A stretch of 64,000 nt of DNA from positions 496,001 through 560,000 of the forward strand of contig NZ_CP186925.1 in the NCBI RefSeq assembly GCF_049562855.1. The letters are read 5' to 3'. Numbering within the stretch: position 1 is the first letter of the stretch; each line of letters starts with the position of its first letter. The notes beneath the pieces are model-generated. The model saw only the letters and a program-made list of their open reading frames with translations, had not been told where the DNA came from and ran no database searches. Origin of the DNA: Ruminococcus_C callidus. Lineage in GTDB: Bacteria > Bacillota > Clostridia > Oscillospirales > Ruminococcaceae. Positions 44,977-52,949 of this stretch are shown in pieces. The position numbers and the translations under genes are program-made.

Positions 44977-47781
44977 ATGTTTCGAAGTTATGACCTCAGC
45001 GGCGTGTGGGACTTTTCCATGGCACAGATGGCAAAGGGCACTTTCCCCACGGCGTTTTCCGATACCATTTCACTCCCCAATACTACCTCTCTCGCCAAAA
45101 AAGGCACCCCAAATCCCAGACGGGAAACCGGTTTTCTCACCGATGCCTACGCTTTTGAAGGGCAGGCGTGGTTCCGCAAAAAAATCTATATCGATCCGGA
45201 ACTGATCGACCCTGACACCGGCTGCTGCCCCATGAAGCTGACATTGGAACGCACTCGCATGACAACCCTCTGGATCGACGGCAGGCGGGTGGGCAGCTGT
45301 GACAGTTTGTGCACGCCTCACGTCTATGACATCACCGCCTATGTGACAAAGCCGCTGGTGGAGATTCTGGTGCTGGTGGAGAACACCGGCTATCCCACCA
45401 AGGGCGGCCACCTCACCTCGCCGGACACCCAGTCCAACTGGAACGGCATCACCGGTCAGATGACGCTGGAAGTGTTTCCGGATGTCTATGCAGACCATGT
45501 GCAGGCGTATCCGAATCCGGCGGAAAAAAATGTCACCCTCACCATGCAGCTTCACGGGGCATCGACGGCAAGCTTTACCGCCACCGGCAGCGTCATGGAG
45601 GATGACGAGGAGGACAGCATTCCGCTGTTTCAGGCACAGCTGACGGCGGACGAAAACGGCATGGCTTCGGTGACGATCCCGCTGGACGAGGCGTACTATG
45701 CGTGGAGCGAATATCACCCCGCTATGTATTATCTGGTCTACAACATCGACGAGGCGGACTGCGGCTATGTCAGCTTCGGCATGCGGGAGTTCTGTGCCGA
45801 CGGCAGCCAGTTCACGATCAACGGTCAGCCCACTATGCTCCGCGGCAAACACGACGGACTGATCTTCCCGAAAACCGGCTACGCTCCCACAGATGTGAAC
45901 GAGTGGCTGCGGGTGCTGGGCATCGCCAAAAGCTACGGCATCAACCACTACCGCTTCCACACCTGCTGCCCGCCGGACGCTGCCTTTACTGCGGCAGATC
46001 TGCTGGGCATCTACATGGAGCCGGAACTGCCGTTCTGGGGTACCATTGCGGCTCCCGGTGAGGAGGGCTACAACGAAGCCGAACAGAACTACCTCATTGC
46101 ACTGGGGGACAAGATGCTGGAAACCTTCGGCAATCACCCCTCGTTTGTGATGTTCTCGCTGGGGAACGAACTGTGGGGCAGTCCGGAACGGCTGGGGGAG
46201 ATCCTGCGGCACTACAAGGAAAAGGACAGCCGGCACCTGTATACGCAGGGCTGCAACAACTTCCAGCACTTCCCGCTGATGGTGCCGGAGGACGACTATT
46301 TTGTCGGCGTGCGGCTGAGCAAGGAACGGCTGCTCCGCGGCTCTTTCGGCATGTGTGATGCTCCGCTGGGACACGTTCAGACCGACCGCCCCAGCACCAT
46401 GCACCAGTATGACGACGTGATCTTTCCCCGACAGACTGCCGGAGAGGACAGCGGCGACACGGAGGAGATCGAGATCCAGTACGGTACCGGCGTGAAGAAA
46501 GTGCAGGTCAGCAAGACTGCCGGCGGACTGATCCCCACCAAGCCGGTCATCACCCATGAGATCGGACAGTACGAGGTCTATCCGGATTTTCGGGAGATCG
46601 AGAAGTACACGGGGCCTTTGAAAGCACGGAATTTCGAAGCCTTTCGGGAACGCCTTGCTGCCAGGGGCATGCTGCATCAGGCGAACCGGTTCTTCCGGTG
46701 CAGCGGGGCACTGGCGGCTGCCTGCTACAAGGAGGAGATCGAAGCCGCCATGCGTTCCCGCTATATTGCCGGCTTCCAGCTGCTGGACTTGCAGGACTTT
46801 TCCGGACAGGGCACGGCTCTGGTGGGCATGCTGGACGCATTTCTGGACAACAAGGGGCTGATCTCGCCGGAGGAATGGCGAATGTTCTGCTCCGACTGCG
46901 TACTGCTGGCACAGTTCCCGTCCTATGTGCTGATTACCGGCGAGATGTTTGCGGCAAAGGTTTCTCTGCGGACAGTGCTGCCCCAGTCCGGCACGGCGGA
47001 ATGGATGCTGATTCGGGAAAACGGCGACAAGCTGGGCGAGGGGAGATTTTCGGTACAGGCGGAATCCGGTCTGACGGAGATCGGCAGCATCTTCTGCCGC
47101 ATGCCGGAGGAGTTGCAGCGGCCGGAACGAGTGCACCTCATTCTGTCGCTGGCGGACACCGATGTCTGCAACGTCTATGACCTGATGCTCTATCCGGCGA
47201 TCGCCATGCCGGCACTGGAAGATCAGGGGGAACTGTGTGTCACGGAGCAGCTGGAAACGGCACTGGCAGCTCTGGCGGCAGGGAAAAAGACGGTCTTTTT
47301 CCCCAGAGAAACGGCGGAGAGCATACAGGGCTTTTACTGTACGGATTTCTGGTGCTATCCCATGTTCCGCGACATCTGCAACTGGATGAAAAAGCCGGTT
47401 GCTGTGGGAACCATGGGGCTTTGCATTCAGGACGACCACCCCGCACTGGAACTGTTCCCCACGCAGGAGTACAGCACGCCCCAGTGGTATGACATTGTGA
47501 CTGCGGCGGACTGCACCATTCTGGACGACACGCCGGCGGGGTTCACGCCCATTGTACAGATGATCGACAACTTCGAACGCAACCACAAGCTGGGCATTCT
47601 CTGGGAAGCCAAAGTGGGCAGCGGCAGCTTGCTGGTCTGCACCAGCCGCCTGTCCGAGATCGCCACCCGTCCGGAAGTGCGTTGGCTGGCAAAGAGCCTG
47701 CTGCACTACGCGGCATCAGAGGCATTCGCCCCGCCGCAGAGTGTGACGGCGGAACAGCTGCGGAAGTGGTTTGGGGTGTGA
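44977..47781 (+). CDS. Glycoside hydrolase family 2 protein
   Basis: 934 aa from ATG 44977; the ATG at 44965 touches the AAAGGA and is less likely. Domain order: jelly-roll sugar-binding domain (SYDLSGVWDF ... EGQAWFRKKIYI, residues 1-160), Ig-like domain (about 165-270), TIM-barrel catalytic domain (about 275-620), then a C-terminal region of about 310 aa. The acid/base Glu is in MFSLGNELWGS and the nucleophile Glu probably in ITHEIGQYEVYP. NHYRFHTCCPPDAAFTAADL is typical of the barrel. No signal peptide, so it acts in the cytosol on imported oligosaccharides. Exact substrate (galactoside, glucuronide or other) cannot be set from sequence. Confidence 0.88.
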   Translation: MFRSYDLSGVWDFSMAQMAKGTFPTAFSDTISLPNTTSLAKKGTPNPRRETGFLTDAYAFEGQAWFRKKIYIDPELIDPDTGCCPMKLTLERTRMTTLWIDGRRVGSCDSLCTPHVYDITAYVTKPLVEILVLVENTGYPTKGGHLTSPDTQSNWNGITGQMTLEVFPDVYADHVQAYPNPAEKNVTLTMQLHGASTASFTATGSVMEDDEEDSIPLFQAQLTADENGMASVTIPLDEAYYAWSEYHPAMYYLVYNIDEADCGYVSFGMREFCADGSQFTINGQPTMLRGKHDGLIFPKTGYAPTDVNEWLRVLGIAKSYGINHYRFHTCCPPDAAFTAADLLGIYMEPELPFWGTIAAPGEEGYNEAEQNYLIALGDKMLETFGNHPSFVMFSLGNELWGSPERLGEILRHYKEKDSRHLYTQGCNNFQHFPLMVPEDDYFVGVRLSKERLLRGSFGMCDAPLGHVQTDRPSTMHQYDDVIFPRQTAGEDSGDTEEIEIQYGTGVKKVQVSKTAGGLIPTKPVITHEIGQYEVYPDFREIEKYTGPLKARNFEAFRERLAARGMLHQANRFFRCSGALAAACYKEEIEAAMRSRYIAGFQLLDLQDFSGQGTALVGMLDAFLDNKGLISPEEWRMFCSDCVLLAQFPSYVLITGEMFAAKVSLRTVLPQSGTAEWMLIRENGDKLGEGRFSVQAESGLTEIGSIFCRMPEELQRPERVHLILSLADTDVCNVYDLMLYPAIAMPALEDQGELCVTEQLETALAALAAGKKTVFFPRETAESIQGFYCTDFWCYPMFRDICNWMKKPVAVGTMGLCIQDDHPALELFPTQEYSTPQWYDIVTAADCTILDDTPAGFTPIVQMIDNFERNHKLGILWEAKVGSGSLLVCTSRLSEIATRPEVRWLAKSLLHYAASEAFAPPQSVTAEQLRKWFGV

Positions 47782-47794
47782 GGGATTTTATTTA

Positions 47795-47944
47795 GGCTCC
47801 CCTTTGTGTATAGGCTCCCCTTTAGGGGAGCTGGCACCGCAGGTGACTGAGGGGTACTTCCGTAAACTCTTTTACGTCAAGCAAAAGATTCCACAAGAAC
47901 CCCTCCACCGCCTGCGGCGGTCCCCCTCCCCTAAAGGGGAGGCT
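47795..47944 (-). repeat. Family 1 palindromic repeat copy
   Basis: One reversed copy with an additional GGCTCCCCTTTGTGTATA fragment in front. Confidence 0.88.
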
Positions 47945-48020
47945 ATTCTTCCAGCGGGGACACGGTGCAATCTGTCCCTACGATTCCACATTGATTCCAC
48001 GATCTCAAAGGAGTATACAC

Positions 48021-48380
48021 ATGGAAAAATTATTACTCATTGCAATTCCCGACACGGACGGCGTGGAGCAGGTCGCACGTCGGCTGCGGCTGCGGACGGT
48101 GCTGGTACAGCCGGAACAGTATGCCCGCAGTCTGGGGCAGCTTGCCGGTTATCCTGCTGCGGCGGCAGAGGAAACACCGGCGTTGCCCCTGCCGGAAACG
48201 GGGCTGCTGGTGATGTGCGGGCTGAAAAATTCCCACATGGACAAGCTGCTGGCTGCTCTCCGGAACGCCGGCATCGTCATTCCCCACAAGGCGGTGCTGA
48301 CCCCTACCAACCAGAACTGGAACGTCTGCCGGCTGGCACAGGAACTGGAACGGGAACGGCAGGCGATGGGGGAAAAGTGA
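48021..48380 (+). CDS. DUF3783 family protein
   Basis: 119 aa from ATG 48021, preceded by AAAGGAG. It begins MEKLLLIAIPDTDGVEQVAR and has the family's conserved C-terminal block AVLTPTNQNWNVCRLAQELE. The middle (LLVMCGLKNSHMDKLLAALR) is also typical. Soluble; function unknown. Its own terminator lies at 48530-48569. Confidence 0.82.
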   Translation: MEKLLLIAIPDTDGVEQVARRLRLRTVLVQPEQYARSLGQLAGYPAAAAEETPALPLPETGLLVMCGLKNSHMDKLLAALRNAGIVIPHKAVLTPTNQNWNVCRLAQELERERQAMGEK

Positions 48381-48427
48381 ATGGCTGTTTGAAAATTTTC
48401 TGGGCGAGTAGGGCGTGTAGAAGATTT

Positions 48428-48484
48428 TACGGAAGAACCCCTCCACCGCCTAACGGCGGTTCCCCTCCCCTTTCAGGGGAGGCT
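48428..48484 (-). repeat. Family 1 palindromic repeat, half copy
   Basis: Only the half with GAACCCCTCCACCGCC and the CTCCCCTTTCAGGGGAG hairpin is intact; a CTGAGGGG trace follows at about 48499-48507. Confidence 0.8.
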
Positions 48485-48529
48485 CATTTTAGAGGTGACT
48501 GAGGGGTTTCCCTCTATCCCCACCAACGC

Positions 48530-48569
48530 AAAAACACGGCACACCCAAAGCGGGCGGTGCCGTGTTTTT
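48530..48569 (+). terminator. Terminator of the DUF3783 gene
   Basis: AAAAACACGGCAC pairs perfectly with GTGCCGTGTTTTT around a 14-nt loop; T and A runs on both sides make it potentially bidirectional. Confidence 0.85.
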
Positions 48570-48643
48570 GCATATAATGGAAGTTAAAAAAATGAAATTG
48601 GGAAATGTCGTAATTTTACGGGCTTTATGCAGCGTTTCCTTAA

Positions 48644-48815
48644 GGCAACACCGCACAAAGCCCGCCTGATGGCTTTGCACGCAATCTGCATGCAGATTTT
48701 CCGTCATATTGCCCAGAAATCCCTTGCCATACGGCAGTATGCCTGCGGAATTTCTAGGCAATCTGCCGAAAAATCTGACAATGCACCTTACGCACAAGCT
48801 TTGTGCGGTATTGCC
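48644..48815 (+). repeat. Family 2 element, diverged full length
   Basis: 172 bp with conserved ends but a diverged interior. TTAA flanks both sides. Its right end abuts the TAA stop of the xylanase gene (48816-48818, minus strand). Confidence 0.85.
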
Positions 48816-50708
48816 TTAACCCAGCAGGAACTTCATCAATGTGACAGCGTCCTGAATGTTGAAACTGCCGTCAGCGTTCATGTCAGCACGCTGGAAATTC
48901 GGATCAGTTTCCGACGGTACAAGTGCAACTTCTTTGAACAGCATATCCCGCATGATCGCCAGATCGAATCCGTTCAGCATGCCGTCCTCGTTGACATCGC
49001 CGCGAATGACATTGCCGACCGGTTCGGTGACAGTGGTAGTGGTAGTGGTAGTGGTGGTAGTTTCCGCAGTGGTTTCTGTGGTGACTACCGGATCCTTGCC
49101 CTCTACGATGGCGTAGAACGACGGCTTTGCGGTGTAGTTCTCATTGAACAGCAGCGGGGTTTTTGCGGCTCTCCAACTCTTGTCGTCGGTGGTGCCCCAG
49201 AATACCACTGCGGAAATGCTGTCTGCATACTCTACGCATGCGTCCATGATGCCCTTGTATATCTCTGCCTGCTTCTCGAAGCCGGCTTCCGAGGTGTCAG
49301 AGGTGGTGATGTCCAACTCGGTGACCTGAATGTCCAGACCGGTTTCGACAAACTTTTCCAGAGCCTTCTTATAGGTGGAAACGTTGGGGAATCCAACGTC
49401 CAGATGGGACTGCATGCCGATACCGTCGATCAGTCCCTTGTCTTTCAGTTCCAGAGCCATTTTGCAGATCGCATCGGTTTTCTGCGGCATGTACTCGTTG
49501 AAGTCGTTGTAGTACAGCTTGGTGTTTGCCGGAGCGTACTTTCTGGCATACTCAAATGCCGGTTCGATAAAGGAGTTGTCGCCGAATACCTTGACCCAGC
49601 CGGAATAGTTGGCATTCTCGGACTGTCCGCCGCCGGTGCGGGGAACGCCGTTGTCCAGCCATGCTTCGTTGACCACGTCCCATGCGTAGAAGTTTACCGT
49701 CGGGTATTCTTCTTCCAGAGCCGCGAAAACGTTCTTGATGTAGTTCTCCATACGCTGGAGCATCACGTCCTTGGATACCCAGTCGCCGTCGTCCTGAAAG
49801 CCTTCCTTAAAGAACCAGTCCGGTGTCTGGCTGTGCCATACCAGCACGTGTCCGCGAACCGGAATGTTGTTATCACGGCAGTAATTCAGAATGGTTCTGG
49901 CACTTGCCAGATTGATGACCGGATCGGTGTTGCTGCCGGAAGCGAGGGTAGCGGCTTTGTTCAGAATGGATTCCGGCTTCAGTTCGTTGCCCAGCGTGAT
50001 GCTGTTGAAATGCTTGGCGATCAGATCCTTGGTGGACTGGGGAGCCAGTTCCGCAGTGGTCACTGCGGTGCCGATCTTGAAATCGTTGGCATACACGTCC
50101 TTGAGGGACGGAATGTCTTTCTGAATGGGGTATACCGGAGCCGTGCGTACTTCGAAATCGTCGATGTACATGGTGGCTTTGTCGTTGCACTCAAAGTACA
50201 GGTATACCTTGGAAACGTCCTCGGAGAAGCTGAACTTCACGTTGGAGAATGTTGCCCAGTCGCCGTTGCTGGTCTGTGCCTGCAAATTGCTGTAGTGGCG
50301 TTCGCCGCTGGCATCGGTGTATTCCATGCTCAGATTGATCGAGTTGTACCACTCGGTCTTTGCTGCGGCACTGACAGTGTACTGCACGCCGGCTTCGCAC
50401 TTGTCGTCCAGCAGGAACTGCGGGCCGTTCCAGTTTTTCTCTCTGTCGCTGATGCACATGGAGTAAGAGCCGCTGTATGCCTGCGAATCGGTTGCGGTAA
50501 TGGTTTCTACGCCGCCTCTGCCGGTGAATGCCGAAACATCGCCGTCCTCGAAGTCGTTGCTGTAGATCTCTGTGGTGCCGTCGTCTTCTGCCGCACTGAC
50601 AATGCCAGCAGAACTGCTGCTGAACGCTGTCGTTACCGGAACTGCTGCACAGAGCATCACGGCACTCAGCACGCCGGCAGTTACACGAGTTTTGATTTCT
50701 TTTTTCAT
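48816..50708 (-). CDS. Secreted cellulosomal GH10 endo-xylanase (CBM22-like, GH10, dockerin)
   Basis: 630 aa from ATG 50708 (RBS GGGAGG; an earlier GTG at 50729 lies within the leader). Signal peptide at about residues 1-40. A beta-sandwich carbohydrate-binding module of the CBM22/CBM4_9 type follows (EIYSNDFEDGDVSAFTGRGG to ATMYIDDFEV, about 47-190). The GH10 barrel has FNSITLGNELKPES, the acid/base Glu in WDVVNEAWLD and the nucleophile Glu in IQVTELDITTSD. A Thr-rich linker leads to a type I dockerin with two Ca-binding repeats, GDVNEDGMLNGFDLAIMRDM and ADMNADGSFNIQDAVTLMKF. It degrades xylan outside the cell, docked to a cohesin scaffold (none seen here). Confidence 0.95.
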   Translation of the reverse strand: MKKEIKTRVTAGVLSAVMLCAAVPVTTAFSSSSAGIVSAAEDDGTTEIYSNDFEDGDVSAFTGRGGVETITATDSQAYSGSYSMCISDREKNWNGPQFLLDDKCEAGVQYTVSAAAKTEWYNSINLSMEYTDASGERHYSNLQAQTSNGDWATFSNVKFSFSEDVSKVYLYFECNDKATMYIDDFEVRTAPVYPIQKDIPSLKDVYANDFKIGTAVTTAELAPQSTKDLIAKHFNSITLGNELKPESILNKAATLASGSNTDPVINLASARTILNYCRDNNIPVRGHVLVWHSQTPDWFFKEGFQDDGDWVSKDVMLQRMENYIKNVFAALEEEYPTVNFYAWDVVNEAWLDNGVPRTGGGQSENANYSGWVKVFGDNSFIEPAFEYARKYAPANTKLYYNDFNEYMPQKTDAICKMALELKDKGLIDGIGMQSHLDVGFPNVSTYKKALEKFVETGLDIQVTELDITTSDTSEAGFEKQAEIYKGIMDACVEYADSISAVVFWGTTDDKSWRAAKTPLLFNENYTAKPSFYAIVEGKDPVVTTETTAETTTTTTTTTTVTEPVGNVIRGDVNEDGMLNGFDLAIMRDMLFKEVALVPSETDPNFQRADMNADGSFNIQDAVTLMKFLLG

Positions 50709-50745
50709 GAATGTGTTCCTCCCTGCCACAAAAATATTCTATTTT

Positions 50746-50774
50746 ATTGTAGCATGTGAAGCAGAAAAAGTCAA
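50746..50774 (-). promoter_or_regulatory. Promoter of the xylanase gene
   Basis: On the minus strand TTGACT, a 17-nt spacer and TACAAT, about 38 nt before the start codon. Confidence 0.7.
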
Positions 50775-50804
50775 CTAACCACACGAATATTTGTATGAAA
50801 TCAC

Positions 50805-50842
50805 AAAAAAGCACGCCTTATTTTGTGCAAAAGACGTGCTTT
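50805..50842 (-). terminator. Terminator-like hairpin between the xylanase and the left array
   Basis: Read on the minus strand, AAAGCACG pairs with CGTGCTTT and a T run follows. A second hairpin AGTGGC/GCCACT lies at 50855-50870. They would stop minus-strand transcription leaving the array before it enters the xylanase gene. Confidence 0.5.
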
Positions 50843-50985
50843 CCGGTTGGGAGAAGTGGCGGCTGCCACTTATATATAGGTATTGTAATTTGTTGTTTGA
50901 CATTTTTCGCAAAGTGTGGTATACTAAATTTTGAGGGCATACCTGAAACGGTAGGCGGCTCGCTATCCTTGGGCGAGTCTGCCGT

Positions 50986-51011
50986 CGCCATTTCCGCTGG
51001 GCGACGGGCTG
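50986..51011 (+). other. Shared 26-nt hairpin motif in the L1 leader
   Basis: Part of a 55-nt insert between GTAGGCGG and the SD hairpin, with the stems CTCGC/GGCGAG and CCGTCGCC/GGGCGACGG. The same insert occurs in L4 but in no other module. Confidence 0.6.
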
Positions 51012-51062
51012 GTCAAATCCACGCTCCCACAATCTTCTATTTGAATTGATGGGAGGTGATGC

Positions 51063-51152
51063 ATGATGATGGACGTAATTTCCTTTATCGTAAGCATTTT
51101 TTGTAATGTCTTTCGTGCAGTTCTTGCATACTTAGCATACAAAAAGAAATAA
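51063..51152 (+). CDS. Toxin-like peptide L1 (type A)
   Basis: 29 aa if the first of three consecutive ATGs is used (51063, 51066, 51069). With GGGAGGTGATGC just upstream, the first has 6 nt spacing from GGGAGG. The peptide has a hydrophobic core (VISFIVSIFCNVF), then AVLAYLAY and a KKK tail. Promoter -35 at 50897-50902 and -10 at 50920-50925. No other copy of this peptide occurs in the window. Predicted small membrane toxin by module layout and peptide character, not by experiment. Confidence 0.7.
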   Translation: MMMDVISFIVSIFCNVFRAVLAYLAYKKK

Positions 51153-51229
51153 CCGCCCCTAGTCTCCAAACTTAGGCGGTTATTCTAATTCGCTTATGGG
51201 AGCAGACCGTCTACTGGTGTGCTCTTTCT
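51141..51229 (-). ncRNA. Antisense antitoxin-like RNA of module L1
   Basis: Promoter on the minus strand: TTGACA at 51259-51264, 17 nt, TATAAT at 51236-51241. The RNA runs through GAGCACACCAGTAGACGGTC and CTGCTCCCA and ends at the terminator hairpin shared with the peptide mRNA (51151-51181). About 89 nt; ends inferred. Confidence 0.68.
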
Positions 51230-51423
51230 ATCTCTATTATACGTCAGAACGCCGCATTTGTCAAGGGCTTTTTTGCCGGGAAATGCGGCTGATTTTATAC
51301 TGAAAACTATCGTTTGACATTTTTTGCAAAGTGTGGTATACTAAATTTCGAGGGCATACCTGAAACGGTAGGCGGTTTGTTTCTGCTCCCACTGCTCATT
51401 GGAACAGATGGGAGGTGATCGGT

Positions 51424-51561
51424 ATGATGGATCAATATGTCACCTTTGGTGATTTGCTGAAGATCGGCAGCTTTCTGCTGGATTTGATCAGCGTGATCTT
51501 GTACATTTACTATAATCATAAAAATAGTAATCAGAATCACCACGGCAAGAAAAAGAAATAA
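51424..51561 (+). CDS. Toxin-like peptide L2 (type B)
   Basis: 45 aa. The start is MMDQYVTFGDLLKIGSFLLD, followed by one hydrophobic helix (LISVILYIYY) and a polar, basic tail ending GKKKK. Promoter: 51314-51319 and 51337-51342. The leader pairs CTCCCA with TGGGAG of the RBS; the first ATG is 8 nt from GGGAGG. The FVTxxDLL...TFL pattern resembles the holin-like/TxpA toxin group. Identical peptide and terminator loop to R4; paralogues R1 and R2. Confidence 0.75.
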   Translation: MMDQYVTFGDLLKIGSFLLDLISVILYIYYNHKNSNQNHHGKKKK

Positions 51562-51640
51562 CCGCCCCAGCTACCAACTCGCGGCGGTTAAATCTTAACT
51601 CAAGCAGTGGGAGCAGACCGTCTACTGGTATGCTCTTTCT
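51548..51640 (-). ncRNA. Antisense antitoxin-like RNA of module L2
   Basis: -35 at 51670-51675, -10 at 51647-51652 (minus strand, 17-nt spacer). Ends at the shared hairpin 51560-51589, whose loop GCGAGTTGGTAGCTGG (antisense reading) is the module-specific part. Confidence 0.7.
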
Positions 51641-51796
51641 ATCTTTATTATACGCCAGAACGCCCTGTTTGTCAAGGGCTTTTTTGTTGAAAACTATCGT
51701 TTGACATTTTTCGCGTAGTGTGATATAATAAAAAAACGAGGGCATACCTGAAACGGTAGGCGGTCGATTCCTGCTCCCGGAAGGGAGTGAGTGCAA

Positions 51797-51889
51797 ATGA
51801 ACCTGGACATTCTCGTCAAGTGCATTAGCATGGTTTGCGAAGTCTTCAAGGCATATCTTGCCTACTTAAACTTCAAGAAACGGAAATAA
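51797..51889 (+). CDS. Toxin-like peptide L3 (type C)
   Basis: 30 aa. It starts MNLDILVKCISMVCEVFKAY and ends LAYLNFKKRK. Two cysteines lie in the hydrophobic part. Promoter: 51701-51706 and TATAAT 51724-51729, the strongest -10 in the left array. The RBS GGGAGTGAG is paired by CTGCTCCC in an 18-nt hairpin with a GGAA loop. The amino-acid sequence is the same in L5, R3 and R6. Confidence 0.75.
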   Translation: MNLDILVKCISMVCEVFKAYLAYLNFKKRK

Positions 51890-51971
51890 CCGCCCCCAAG
51901 CTTCCAACTAAAGGCGGTTATTTCAAATAATCACATATTGGGAGCAGACCGTCTACTGGTATGCTCTTTCT
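51875..51971 (-). ncRNA. Antisense antitoxin-like RNA of module L3
   Basis: -35 at 52001-52006, -10 at 51978-51983 (17-nt spacer). Shared terminator hairpin 51888-51919. Confidence 0.7.
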
Positions 51972-52120
51972 ATCTCTATTATACGTCAGAACGCCCTGTT
52001 TGTCAAGGGCTTTTATGCTGAAAACTATCGTTTGACATTTTTTGCAAAGTGTGGTATACTAAATTTCGAGGGCATACCTGAAACGGTAGGCGGCTCGCTA
52101 TCCTTGGGCGAGTCTGCCGT

Positions 52121-52146
52121 CGCCATTTCCGCTGGGCGACGGGCTG
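52121..52146 (+). other. Shared 26-nt hairpin motif in the L4 leader
   Basis: Second toxin-leader copy, identical to the one at 50986 and inserted at the same point of the module. Confidence 0.6.
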
Positions 52147-52179
52147 GTCGATTCCTGCTCCCGGAAGGGAGTGAGTAGT

Positions 52180-52287
52180 ATGGAATACGTAACTTGGTCA
52201 GATTTGATTCAGTACAGTATCCTGATCGTTGCTATTATAGCATTGATGCACGATATTTTCCATAACAACGACAACAAACGGAAATAA
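52180..52287 (+). CDS. Toxin-like peptide L4 (type D)
   Basis: 35 aa. It opens MEYVTWSDLIQYSILIVAII, continues into a His/Asp/Asn-rich segment and ends DNKRK. Promoter: 52032-52037 and 52055-52060. RBS GGGAGTGAG in the same CTGCTCCC hairpin as the type C modules, but with the 55-nt leader insert. The YVTWxxL start is shared with R7. Confidence 0.72.
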   Translation: MEYVTWSDLIQYSILIVAIIALMHDIFHNNDNKRK

Positions 52288-52365
52288 CCGCCCCGACTGC
52301 TAAACCTGGGCGGTTATTTTGATAATCAACCATGGGAGCAGACCGTCTACTGGTATGCTCTTTCT
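52273..52365 (-). ncRNA. Antisense antitoxin-like RNA of module L4
   Basis: -35 at 52395-52400, -10 at 52372-52377 (17-nt spacer). Shared terminator hairpin 52286-52315. Confidence 0.7.
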
Positions 52366-52544
52366 ATCTTTATTATACGTCAGAACGCCGCATTTGTCAA
52401 GGGCTTTTTTGCCGAGAAATGCGGCTGCTTTTATGTTGAAAACTGTCGTTTGACATTTTTTGCAAAGTGTGGTATACTAAATTTTGAGGGCATACCTGAA
52501 ACGGTAGGCGGTCGATTCCTGCTCCCGGAAGGGAGTGAGTGCAA

Positions 52545-52637
52545 ATGAACCTGGACATTCTCGTCAAGTGCATTAGCATGGTTTGCGAAGTCTTCAAGGC
52601 ATATCTTGCTTACTTAAACTTCAAGAAACGGAAATAA
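52545..52637 (+). CDS. Toxin-like peptide L5 (type C)
   Basis: 30 aa, same protein as L3 with one synonymous change (GCC to GCT). Promoter: 52450-52455 and 52473-52478. It is the innermost left module. Confidence 0.75.
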   Translation: MNLDILVKCISMVCEVFKAYLAYLNFKKRK

Positions 52638-52719
52638 CCGCCCCCAAGCTTCCAACTAAAGGCGGTTATTTCAAATAATCACATATTGGGAGCAGACCGT
52701 CTACTGGTATGCTCTTTCT
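52623..52719 (-). ncRNA. Antisense antitoxin-like RNA of module L5
   Basis: -35 at 52749-52754, -10 at 52726-52731 (17-nt spacer). Shared terminator hairpin 52636-52667, with the same loop as L3. Confidence 0.7.
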
Positions 52720-52748
52720 ATCTTTATTATACGCCAGAACGCCGTATT

Positions 52749-52805
52749 TGTCAAGAGCTTTTTTGCCGGGAAATGCGGTTATTTTTATGCCATGAGATTC
52801 CGCAG
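52749..52805 (+). repeat. Left boundary inverted repeat of the glycosyltransferase-collagen cassette
   Basis: 57 bp from the L5 antitoxin -35 box to GATTCCGCAG. It matches the reverse complement of 54892-54948 at all but a few positions, marking where the two arrays stop being similar. Confidence 0.85.
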
Positions 52806-52949
52806 AAACAAAACTACGTACTTTTTGCGTACTTTTGTACTTTTCTACAATGCAGTTTGCACCATGCCGCAATGCCCCTACAGACCGCCAAAAACCGCAC
52901 CTCCGCTGTTCCTGCCGCATACGATAAACCAGCAGAAGGAGGAATGCAT

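Larger units (their letters stand above)
50897..52754 (+). other. Left array: five toxin-antitoxin-like modules, peptide genes on plus strand
   Basis: Modules L1-L5 repeat every 350-430 bp. Each has TTGACA-17 nt-TATACT (or TATAAT), a leader starting GAGGGCATACC and ACGGTAGGCGG, a hairpin that pairs CTCCC with the GGGAG of the ribosome-binding site, a 29-45 aa peptide ORF whose TAA stop opens an AACCGCC/GGCGGTT terminator hairpin, and then an opposing TTGACA-17 nt-TATAAT promoter. The antisense promoter of one module is back to back with the peptide promoter of the next (about 50 nt between -35 boxes). Confidence 0.85.

Noticed and set aside
45070..47706. Minus-strand ORF of about 878 codons opposite the GH2 gene
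   Set aside because: No domain, no RBS, His/Gln/Arg-rich composition typical of an antisense shadow.
51488..51796. ORFs of about 100 aa running across neighbouring toxin modules (also 55987-56295)
   Set aside because: They read through promoters and terminators of the modules and repeat only because the modules repeat.
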